Positions 6,368-12,451 of a stretch of 12,738 nt of DNA are shown here, one piece after another (the first letter of the stretch is position 1; every line of letters begins with the position of its first letter). Made by a program: the position numbers and the translations under genes. Location: assembly GCA_902773035.1 (NCBI GenBank), contig CACYDB010000151.1, forward strand, positions 1 through 12,738, written 5' to 3'. Under the pieces are notes generated by a model. The model was not told the origin of the DNA, did not search any database, and was given only the letters and a program-made list of their open reading frames with translations. This DNA comes from an uncultured Ruminococcus sp. GTDB taxonomy: Bacteria; Bacillota; Clostridia; Oscillospirales; Acutalibacteraceae.

Positions 6368-6544
6368 TCAGCCCAGAAGCATCGCTTCAAAGCTCTCGCA
6401 GTCCACACATCTGCTCTCTGTAGGCTCGATCTCGTGAGTACCAACCGATATACTGTCCAGTGAGCAGTAGTCCCTGTCCTTGCTGTGATATTTACAGCTT
6501 TCTACGGTGCAGTGTATGCACTGGTTCGCGAATGAATTATCCAT
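6368..6544 (-). CDS. DUF1540 small Cys-rich protein
   Basis: This 58-residue protein contains one DUF1540 unit: C-x-V-x-x-C-x-Y (Cys12, Cys17), a middle Cys27, the I-S-V strand (residues 32-34) and a closing C-x-x-C-x-S-F (Cys46, Cys49, Phe52). An extra Cys9 precedes the unit. The Cys pattern suggests metal binding, but no function is established for the family. ATG at 6544 is chosen because GAGGTG lies six bases upstream. The in-frame GTG at 6553 is part of that ribosome site. The gene converges on the 46-aa peptide and is divergent from the membrane protein at 6636. I could not find a clear -35/-10 pair, but a palindrome lies just upstream. Confidence 0.85.
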   Translation of the reverse strand: MDNSFANQCIHCTVESCKYHSKDRDYCSLDSISVGTHEIEPTESRCVDCESFEAMLLG

Positions 6545-6562
6545 AAGTTTCACCTCACAATT

Positions 6563-6575
6563 AATATCTGATATT
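6563..6575. promoter_or_regulatory. Candidate operator palindrome
   Basis: AATATC-T-GATATT is a perfect inverted repeat around one base, in the 91-base gap between the divergent DUF1540 and membrane-protein genes. It could bind a regulator of either gene. In AT-rich DNA it may also be chance. Confidence 0.3.
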
Positions 6576-6635
6576 TAATCAAAAATATTCCTCACTGCCG
6601 CGGGTTTTGAAAATAAAATATAGCGAGGTGAAATT

Positions 6636-6983
6636 ATGTATTATTTCAGCATTTGCGTACTTACGCTGTTCGCGCTTATCGGAGTTATGAATATCTGCCG
6701 CGGAATAGCTCAGGCTCTCAACCGTCCGCGCGACGATCGGGAGATCATACTTATCGAGCCTATCCGCGAAAAGCAGGAGGACGCTGAGTTCCGTCTCAGG
6801 AGCGCCGCGAGAAAGGTTATGTGGATGGGACGCTTCGCGCCCGACAGAGTGATCTGTCTTGACTGCGGAATGGACGGCGAGACGAAAAAGCTCTGCGGAC
6901 TTGTATGCAACGAATATCCGTTTATGGAGCTGTGCGGCAAGGAAGAGGTTTTCAGCAGGATCGAAGCCCTTACCTCTAAATAG
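6636..6983 (+). CDS. Small Cys-rich membrane-anchored protein of unknown function
   Basis: This 115-residue protein has an N-terminal hydrophobic helix (about residues 3-20) and a charged middle (30-60, with R-P-R-D-D-R and repeated E/K/R). Its C-terminal part contains ICLDCGMDGETKKLC, then C91 and C100. The Cys at 74, 77, 87, 91 and 100 could form a metal site or thiol centre. I do not recognise a named family, though similar short membrane proteins seem familiar from Ruminococcaceae. GAGGTG lies six bases before the ATG, and the gene ends just before a strong terminator. Longer antisense frames over the same region have no ribosome site and no recognisable domain. Most of the chain is probably cytoplasmic if the positive-inside rule holds for the Arg-rich stretch after the helix. 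Confidence 0.75.
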   Translation: MYYFSICVLTLFALIGVMNICRGIAQALNRPRDDREIILIEPIREKQEDAEFRLRSAARKVMWMGRFAPDRVICLDCGMDGETKKLCGLVCNEYPFMELCGKEEVFSRIEALTSK

Positions 6984-6985
6984 AA

Positions 6986-7014
6986 AAAACAACAGGCGAA
7001 TAACCTGTTGTTTT
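6986..7014. terminator. Bidirectional terminator between convergent genes
   Basis: An 11-bp stem AAAACAACAGG/CCTGTTGTTTT has a 7-base loop. The plus side continues CTTTT and the minus side TTCTA after the stem T's. It lies 2 bases after the membrane-protein stop and 26 bases from the ligase stop. Confidence 0.8.
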
Positions 7015-7040
7015 CTTTTGCCGTTTATTGTATAATTAAA

Positions 7041-7739
7041 TTACTTTTTGCGGATAAGTATGATCGGTGTGCACTCCTTGCCCTGACCGCAGGGGTTGTC
7101 GGAGATGAGTCCGTGGAGCTCCTCCTCGGAGAGAGTGATGTCAGAGGAATAGCCGAGCACCTCTTGTCCGAGGTCGTTGGCGTCTACGATCATCATACTC
7201 ATACCGAGCTTCTCCTTGATTTCGTCACAAACGCCTGAGGGATTCTCGGGATTCTCGATACCGATATCGCCGTACTCGTCCCATACCTTGTTGTAGAAGC
7301 CGTCGAGACCCGCTACGTCCTGGCCGACTATCTCATAAAAAACGCCCTTCTTGCCGAACAGCTTGCAAACTCCGCCCGCGAAGCTTGCCCAGAGAACCTT
7401 CGGCAGACCCGCCTTTGAGATCGCGTACTGCATTTTGATAGTCTCGCCTACGCCTACGCCCGCAGTCTCGGGATGTGAGGCGAATTTTGAAAGGAACTTT
7501 GCCCAGAAGCCGATTTTCAGATCCTCGCGCTTAACAACGCGGTTCTGACACAGCGCGATGATCTTCTCGCTCGAGGAAACGATATCGCCCTCCTGATAGA
7601 TCGGGGAAACATACTTCCTGAAAATCTCAACGTAATCCTCGCCCTGCTTGACAAAGTGAGTCTTTATAGCATGGCGCATATATGTAGTACCGTTGACGGT
7701 AATCTCAACATTTTTACCTTCATTAGCGAAAAATTCCAT
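7041..7739 (-). CDS. CofE-like F420-0:gamma-glutamyl ligase family protein
   Basis: This 232-residue protein matches the Firmicute branch of the CofE/F420-ligase family. The core GDIVSSSEKIIALCQNR (residues 51-67) corresponds to the GD-I-V-x-x-x-x-K...GR nucleotide and metal region of CofE. A conserved FLSKFAS, VFYEIVGQDVAGLDGF, IVDANDL (184-190) and a C-terminal NPCGQGKECTPIILIRK follow. CofE adds glutamate to coenzyme F420-0. The rest of this window gives no sign of F420 synthesis, and related gut Clostridia are not known to make F420, so the true substrate may be another molecule. The start ATG has GGAGG seven bases upstream and a near-perfect promoter. The gene is transcribed alone, divergent from recD2. 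Confidence 0.85.
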   Translation of the reverse strand: MEFFANEGKNVEITVNGTTYMRHAIKTHFVKQGEDYVEIFRKYVSPIYQEGDIVSSSEKIIALCQNRVVKREDLKIGFWAKFLSKFASHPETAGVGVGETIKMQYAISKAGLPKVLWASFAGGVCKLFGKKGVFYEIVGQDVAGLDGFYNKVWDEYGDIGIENPENPSGVCDEIKEKLGMSMMIVDANDLGQEVLGYSSDITLSEEELHGLISDNPCGQGKECTPIILIRKK

Positions 7740-7784
7740 AATTATACCTCCGAATTTTTTCGATTAAAGCTTTCGGTTTTTTAT

Positions 7785-7813
7785 ATTATATATCATTAGC
7801 TAAAAATTATCAA
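7785..7813 (-). promoter_or_regulatory. Promoter of the CofE-like gene
   Basis: On the minus strand, TTGATA (7808-7813) is 17 bases from a perfect TATAAT (7785-7790). The leader is about 40 bases. Confidence 0.8.
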
Positions 7814-7831
7814 TCAGCAGATAAACAAAGT

Positions 7832-7856
7832 TTTCGGTATTTTGACCGAAATTTTT
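7832..7856 (+). promoter_or_regulatory. Hairpin with T-run just before the recD2 ribosome site
   Basis: TTTCGGT (7832-7838) pairs with ACCGAAA (7845-7851) around a 6-base loop, and TTTTT follows directly before AGGAG of recD2. The 7-bp stem is weak. It could be an attenuator, an operator or an mRNA stability element. Confidence 0.3.
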
Positions 7857-7867
7857 AGGAGCATTTT

Positions 7868-10084
7868 ATGCAGGATAACGAATTATTTGAACTTTGCGCT
7901 ACAGTCGACACAATTATATACCGTAACGAGAGCAACGGCTACACTGTGCTGGAGCTTGACGACGAGGACGAAACTACCGCCGTCGGCATTATGCCCGACG
8001 TAGCTCCGGGTGAAAATGTCAGGCTCGTCGGATTCTTCAAGCCTCACAGCTCCTACGGAATGCAGTTCTCCGTCACGACCTACGAAAAGACTATGCCCGA
8101 GGACATAGCGGGAATACTCAACTATCTCAGCTCAGGCGCGATAAAGGGCATAGGCCCCGCGACAGCCTCAAATCTCGTCAAGGAGTTCGGCGAGGCTACG
8201 CTCGACGTGCTTATGAACGAGCCCGAAAGAGTCGCTAAGGTCAAGGGGATCTCAGCGGTCAAGGCGAAGGACATCAGCTCTCAGCTCAAGGAAAATACAG
8301 GCATCAGAGAGCTAATGCTCTACCTCGGCGAGTACGATATCTCACCCTCCTCCGCCGTAAAAATCTACAAGGCGTTCGGCTCACGGGCGATTCAGGAGAT
8401 CAAGGCAAATCCCTACAGCCTGTCCGACGGCGAGTTCGGAATAAGCTTTGAAAAGGCTGACGCCATAGCCCTGAAGCAAGGCAGAGGTCCTGATGAAAAG
8501 ACAAGGATACGCGCGGGACTAGCCTACGTCCTGTCGCATAACTACAAGAACGGTCACACCTGCCTGCCCCGCGAAAGACTCGTCGAAACCTCGTCAAGCT
8601 TTCTCGGGCTTGAGTTCGGACAGGTTGACAATGTGCTCTCCGAAATGATAACCGACGAATCCTTCATCAGCTACGAGGCTGAAAACAGGAATTTTATCTT
8701 CTCGCGCGAAATGTTCTCTTCGGAAAGCTACATAGCACAGCGGCTAAAAATGATGATGCTCTTCCCCGCCGTTCAGATACCCGAGATCGACAAGCATATC
8801 GAGGCAATCGAAAAATACAACGGCATAGAATACGCCTCAATGCAGAAGGAAGCGATAACGCAGGCGTTATCACGCGGACTTCTCGTGCTTACGGGAGGTC
8901 CCGGCACGGGTAAGACCACAACACTCAACGCCATAATCAAGATCCTCAAGGACAAGGGGCAGAAGGTTCTGCTCTGCGCTCCTACAGGACGCGCGGCTCA
9001 AAGAATGAGTGAGGTCACGGGCGGCGACGCCAAGACCATTCACCGTCTGCTCGAGGTCGCGTGGGACAAGAATGACCGTCCCGAATTTAAGAGAAATGAA
9101 AAGAACACTCTCAAATGTGACGCGCTAATTATCGACGAGGTAAGTATGGTTGACGCGCAGCTTTTTGAAAGCGTGATGAGAGCCTTACCGATGGGATGCA
9201 GGCTGATACTCGTCGGCGACAGTCATCAGCTGCCATCCGTCAGCGCCGGAAATGTGCTCGACGACCTCATCAGCTCGGGTAAGATCCCCGTCGTACAGCT
9301 CAACGAGATTTTCCGTCAGTCTATGGAAAGCCTCATCGTCACCAACGCTCACAAGATCGTCAGCGGTGAAATGCCCGAGCTTAACGTCAGGGACAAGGAC
9401 TTCTTTTTCCTGCCGTCCGAGAACAAGGCTGTGATCCGCAAGACCGTCAGCGACCTGTGCACAACAAGGCTTACCAAAGCCTATGGCTACGATATCCTCA
9501 ACAACATACAGGTACTCGCTCCCGGCAGGAAGGGTGAGCTCGGAGTTACCGAGCTGAACACGAGCCTGCAGGCAGTAATCAACCCTCCCGACGATGAAAA
9601 GGCGGAGCTCACCTCAGGCAAGAGGATTTTCCGCGAGGGCGACAAGGTTATGCAGACGCGCAACAACTACGATTTGCTCTGGACTAAGGACGACGGTGAA
9701 TGCGGCGAGGGAATTTTCAACGGCGAAATCGGCGTGATCGAAAAAATCAGCAGAAAGTCGCGTATTCTTAAAATCCGTTACGACGACAAGGTCGCATCCT
9801 ACGACTTCGACTTCATCACAGACCTCGACCTCGCCTACGCCACCACCGTACATAAGAGTCAGGGCAACGAATTCGACGCGGTTATTATGCCGCTCTACCG
9901 AGGCTCGCCGATGCTCTATTACCGCAACCTCCTTTATACCGCCGTAACACGCGCAAAAAAATTGATGATTATAGTAGGCAGTTATGAGATTATACAGAAA
10001 ATGGTATCCAACAATCGAAAAAACCTCCGCTACAGCGGTCTCAAATATTTTCTCACCGAACACGAAACCGAACAAATTCTTTAG
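7868..10084 (+). CDS. recD2: RecD2-type ATP-dependent 5'-3' DNA helicase
   Basis: This 738-residue protein has the usual RecD2 layout. An N-terminal OB-like region (10-75) is followed by tandem helix-hairpin-helix segments (IKGIGPATASNLVKEFG at 92-108, VKGISAVKAKDI at 125-136). Two helicase domains come next, with Walker A GGPGTGKT (343-350), motif Ia APTGRAAQRM (371-380), Walker B IIDEVSMVD (421-429), motif III LVGDSHQLPSV (448-458) and motif IV NEIFRQ (479-484). A late SH3-like insertion precedes the C-terminal VHKSQGNEFDAV (661-672) and YTAVTRAKK (690-698). RecD2 acts without RecBC and unwinds DNA 5' to 3' in repair and replication-fork maintenance. AGGAG lies six bases before the ATG. The length is usual. 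The last 101 bases also carry the start of comF. Confidence 0.95.
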   Translation: MQDNELFELCATVDTIIYRNESNGYTVLELDDEDETTAVGIMPDVAPGENVRLVGFFKPHSSYGMQFSVTTYEKTMPEDIAGILNYLSSGAIKGIGPATASNLVKEFGEATLDVLMNEPERVAKVKGISAVKAKDISSQLKENTGIRELMLYLGEYDISPSSAVKIYKAFGSRAIQEIKANPYSLSDGEFGISFEKADAIALKQGRGPDEKTRIRAGLAYVLSHNYKNGHTCLPRERLVETSSSFLGLEFGQVDNVLSEMITDESFISYEAENRNFIFSREMFSSESYIAQRLKMMMLFPAVQIPEIDKHIEAIEKYNGIEYASMQKEAITQALSRGLLVLTGGPGTGKTTTLNAIIKILKDKGQKVLLCAPTGRAAQRMSEVTGGDAKTIHRLLEVAWDKNDRPEFKRNEKNTLKCDALIIDEVSMVDAQLFESVMRALPMGCRLILVGDSHQLPSVSAGNVLDDLISSGKIPVVQLNEIFRQSMESLIVTNAHKIVSGEMPELNVRDKDFFFLPSENKAVIRKTVSDLCTTRLTKAYGYDILNNIQVLAPGRKGELGVTELNTSLQAVINPPDDEKAELTSGKRIFREGDKVMQTRNNYDLLWTKDDGECGEGIFNGEIGVIEKISRKSRILKIRYDDKVASYDFDFITDLDLAYATTVHKSQGNEFDAVIMPLYRGSPMLYYRNLLYTAVTRAKKLMIIVGSYEIIQKMVSNNRKNLRYSGLKYFLTEHETEQIL

Positions 10085-10697
10085 GCTTATTCTCCCCGAC
10101 AAATGTCCGTTCTGCTACCGCACAGTCCGTTTTAACGACACCGTTTGCATCAGATGTAAGGACAAGGCGGAGTCTCAAACAATCAGAAAACACGCAATCG
10201 GCGGCTATCTCTGCCTCTGCGCCTATTTATACAAAGGCGTCTATGCCGAGTCGATCAAGAGAATGAAATTCAATGAATATCCTCAGTACGCGGACAAGCT
10301 CGCAATTCTGATGAACCGCATTATCGGCTTCGATCCCAAAGAATACGATGTAATCACCTTTGTTCCGATGCACCCGATGCGACAGGTAACGCGCGGCTAC
10401 AATCAGTCGGAGCTACTGGCAAGACAGCTCTCAAAGGAGCTGAACATTCCCTGCGAGGCGCTTCTGATAAAGATAAAGAATAACCTCGCTCAGCACGAGC
10501 TCAGCGCTAAGGAAAGAAAAAAGAACGTAAAGGGCGTATATCAGGCGATAAATCAAGAGAAAATAAAAAGGAAAAATATTCTGATAATCGACGACGTGAT
10601 CACCACGGGACACACGCTCGGCGAGTGCTGCCGTATGCTCGAAAAGGCAAAGGCGGGGAAAATCACCTGCGCCTCAGTCACGGCGAAAATTGAATAA
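9984..10697 (+). CDS. comF: ComF-family phosphoribosyltransferase-like protein
   Basis: This 237-residue protein has a four-Cys zinc ribbon (Cys41, Cys44, Cys55, Cys58). It is followed by the ComF core VPMHPMRQVTRGYNQSELLA (127-146) and a PRPP-binding loop ILIIDDVITTGHT (199-211). ComF proteins take part in DNA uptake for transformation or related DNA handling. The canonical family starts about 10 residues before the first Cys, which here would be the FFRLILPDKCPFC stretch. The frame has no ATG, GTG or TTG there, so the first start is ATG at 9984, inside recD2. This gives an unusual 101-base overlap and a 30-residue extension with only a weak ribosome site (AGTAGG). An ATT start near 10087 is the alternative. 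Translation is probably coupled to recD2. Confidence 0.85.
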   Translation: MRLYRKWYPTIEKTSATAVSNIFSPNTKPNKFFRLILPDKCPFCYRTVRFNDTVCIRCKDKAESQTIRKHAIGGYLCLCAYLYKGVYAESIKRMKFNEYPQYADKLAILMNRIIGFDPKEYDVITFVPMHPMRQVTRGYNQSELLARQLSKELNIPCEALLIKIKNNLAQHELSAKERKKNVKGVYQAINQEKIKRKNILIIDDVITTGHTLGECCRMLEKAKAGKITCASVTAKIE

Positions 10698-10702
10698 ACC
10701 AC

Positions 10703-10731
10703 TTGAAATTGACAGTTTTTTGCCTTATAAT
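10703..10731 (+). promoter_or_regulatory. Promoter of the MreB-like gene
   Basis: TTGAAA (10703-10708) is 17 bases from a perfect TATAAT (10726-10731), just after the comF stop. A TTGACA at 10709-10714 is only 11 bases from the -10 and cannot pair with it. The mreB-like gene can therefore be made independently of recD2-comF. Confidence 0.8.
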
Positions 10732-10786
10732 GTAAAAAGGAAAATTTGCAAAATCGTATTTATTTCAAACGAAGGGTGTTTTACTT

Positions 10787-11806
10787 TTGGATATAGGATT
10801 AGATTTAGGCAGCAGCCGTACAAGGCTGTTTATAGATAAAAAGGGAAAGGTGCTCGACGAAGCAAGCGTCGCCGCCTACAACGTTATGACAAACAAAATT
10901 ATAGCCGTCGGCGACGAGGCGTACGCTATGCTGGGCAAGACTCCCGACAGCATACGCGCGGAATTTCCGCTCGCCAGCGGAGTGATCGCTCAGTCGGCGC
11001 TCGTTGAGGATATGGTTCATATCCTGATGAAGCACGTCTGCACCAGCAAGATCGTTATGCCGAGAGTCGTAGTCTCCATCCCCGGCGACATCACCGAGGT
11101 CGAGAAGCGCGCCGTAGTCAACGCGATAAGCTTCTTCGGCGTAAGGAGAGTGTACCTTATTGAGAACACAAAGGTCGCGGCGATGGGCGCGGGTATCGAC
11201 ATAATGGGACCCCACGGCGCAATGGTGGCAAATCTCGGCGCGGGAACCTCAAGCGCGGCGATACTCTCACTCGGAGGAATCGCGGAGAGCAAGTGTATCA
11301 AAGTCGGCGGCAACAAGATGGACGACGAGATCGTCAAATATATGAAGCACAAATACTCACTCGTAATCGGTCAGCCTATGGCTGAGAGGTGCAAAATCGC
11401 GATCGGCAGCCTTGTTGAGAACAACGGAGAGGACAATACCTTCCGCGTAAAAGGCAGAGACGCTATCGGCGGACTGCCGAGGTACGTTGACGTTACCGAG
11501 AGCGAAATCAGAGACGTGATAATGGAGACGGCTATGGAGATCGTAACCATGATCAAGGACGTTATCGAGAACGCGCCTCCCGAGCTCGTCGGCGACATCT
11601 ACGAGGACGGTATCACCCTGACGGGCGGACTTGCCAAGCTCAAGGGCTTCGCTAAGCTTATCGCCGACAACACGGGAATCAGGGTAACGGTCGCCAAGGA
11701 GCCCGAGGACTGCGTAATCAACGGCTGCGGCGAGGCTATTCAGTACATCGGCGAGGTTGAAAAGAGCGCCAAAATGGACATCAATCCGCTTATGGCGGCG
11801 TATTGA
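10787..11806 (+). CDS. mreB: Divergent MreB/Mbl-family actin-like rod-shape protein
   Basis: This 339-residue protein has the full MreB layout: phosphate-1 loop DLGSSRT (6-12), VSIPGDITEVEKRAVVNA (96-113), LIENT (124-128), phosphate-2 NLGAGTSS (149-156), SLGGIAESKCIKVGG, and the adenosine motif TGGLAKLKG (279-287). MreB filaments guide cell-wall synthesis beneath the membrane. Several usually strict motifs differ: DLGTANT is DLGSSRT, EEP is ENT, DIGGGTTE is NLGAGTSS, and GGG in the adenosine motif is GGL. The start is TTG at 10787, because GAAGGG is about 10 bases upstream and the next in-frame Met would cut off phosphate 1. It follows recD2-comF but has its own promoter and a terminator. ATP hydrolysis may be reduced, which is inference. 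It could be called Mbl rather than MreB. Confidence 0.88.
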   Translation: MDIGLDLGSSRTRLFIDKKGKVLDEASVAAYNVMTNKIIAVGDEAYAMLGKTPDSIRAEFPLASGVIAQSALVEDMVHILMKHVCTSKIVMPRVVVSIPGDITEVEKRAVVNAISFFGVRRVYLIENTKVAAMGAGIDIMGPHGAMVANLGAGTSSAAILSLGGIAESKCIKVGGNKMDDEIVKYMKHKYSLVIGQPMAERCKIAIGSLVENNGEDNTFRVKGRDAIGGLPRYVDVTESEIRDVIMETAMEIVTMIKDVIENAPPELVGDIYEDGITLTGGLAKLKGFAKLIADNTGIRVTVAKEPEDCVINGCGEAIQYIGEVEKSAKMDINPLMAAY

Positions 11807-11840
11807 TCAATTCGCAATTCGGAATGCGCAACGCGAAATT

Positions 11841-11868
11841 AAAGCACTCCTCACGGAGTGCTTTTCTT
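11841..11868 (+). terminator. Terminator of the MreB-like gene
   Basis: A 10-bp perfect stem AAAGCACTCC/GGAGTGCTTT with loop TCAC is followed by TCTTTA. It lies about 35 bases after the mreB-like stop, past a short AATTCGC-rich stretch (11808-11840) that itself contains a small inverted repeat. Confidence 0.85.
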
Positions 11869-11891
11869 TATGCAACATATATGTGAGAAAA

Positions 11892-12060
11892 AGGCTTCCC
11901 TTGGGGGAAGCTGTCACCGACAACTTGTTGGCGCTGACTGAAGAGGGTCCTCATTATACCGCTCGCTTTATCAAACGTGAGATATAGAGGATTTTATATA
12001 AACGGACCCTCTCCCGACCAAATCGCAAGCGATTTGCCCACCCTCCCCCAAGGGAGGGCT
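11892..12060. mobile_element. MITE-like palindromic repeat element
   Basis: The two ends are imperfect inverted repeats: 11892-11950 reads like the reverse complement of 12004-12060. Shared blocks are the terminal TCCCTTGGGGGA core and the inner GAGGGTCC. Each arm folds twice on its own. The left arm has GCTTCCC/GGGAAGC and CAAC/GTTG. The right arm has CCCTCCC/GGGAGGG and CAAATCGC/GCGATTTG. About 53 AT-rich bases separate the arms. There is no ORF inside. This style of repeat, with CTTCCC...GGGAAG and CTGTCAC near the ends, is familiar from gut Clostridia genomes as non-autonomous palindromic elements. No clear target duplication is visible. The right end supplies two bases of the stop codon of the DUF559 gene. 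Confidence 0.7.
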
Positions 12061-12448
12061 ATATTAACCCCCGAAAATTAAGATAATTATATATTTCCTC
12101 GCAAACCCTTTTGAAATTCCTGTTTATATCAGAATTTGAAAATCTTAAAACGGTCAGTCCCAAATCAGCCAGACGTTCATCCCTTTGTTTATCCTTTTGA
12201 ACCTGTTCTTCATTATCAAAATGTTGATTTCCGTCGAGCTCAATCACCAACTGTGCTTTGTAGCTGTAAAAATCTACGATATAATTATCTATTGTTTTCT
12301 GCCTCCTGAACCCAACAGGCAAGCCGGACAGAAAATCATACCAAAGATGTTTTTCCTCCTTGGTCATTTCTTTTCTGAGTTTTTGCGAGTTTTTTGTCAG
12401 CTTGTTATTTGAGTATGTGTATTTGGGCGTATACTCTGCATCACTCAT
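12059..12448 (-). CDS. DUF559 endonuclease-like protein
   Basis: This 129-residue protein fits DUF559, a Vsr-like PD-(D/E)XK nuclease fold. It has MTKEEKHLWYDFL (28-40), FRRQ (47-50), YIVDF (56-60, Asp59), VIELDGNQH (68-76, with Glu70, Asp72 and His76), a basic helix DKQRDERL (86-93) and LRFSNSDI (101-108). DNA cleavage is plausible, but the target is unknown. The start ATG lies 3 bases after the stop of the upstream ORF, and GGGAG about 10 bases before it overlaps the end of that ORF, so the two are translationally coupled. The TAG stop is formed across the junction with the palindromic repeat at 11892-12060. Family homologues end near the same place, so little or nothing is lost, but the original stop may have been replaced. 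Confidence 0.85.
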   Translation of the reverse strand: MSDAEYTPKYTYSNNKLTKNSQKLRKEMTKEEKHLWYDFLSGLPVGFRRQKTIDNYIVDFYSYKAQLVIELDGNQHFDNEEQVQKDKQRDERLADLGLTVLRFSNSDINRNFKRVCEEIYNYLNFRGLI

Positions 12449-12451
12449 TTT

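Noticed and set aside
6544..6553. Start of the DUF1540 gene at GTG 6553
   Set aside because: The same overlap with GAGGTG occurs here. ATG 6544 is six bases downstream of it.
6579..6992. A 137-codon minus-strand frame opposite the Cys-rich membrane protein
   Set aside because: The plus-strand frame has a good ribosome site, a membrane helix and a following terminator. The minus frame has none of these.
9614..10102. A 162-codon minus-strand frame over the recD2 and comF ends
   Set aside because: It is antisense to conserved helicase motifs and has no start signal.
10709..10731. TTGACA with TATAAT as the mreB promoter
   Set aside because: The spacing is only 11 bases. TTGAAA at 10703 gives the proper 17.
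11757..11987. A 76-codon plus-strand frame across the mreB end and the palindromic repeat
   Set aside because: It begins inside mreB out of frame and runs through the terminator and repeat without a ribosome site.
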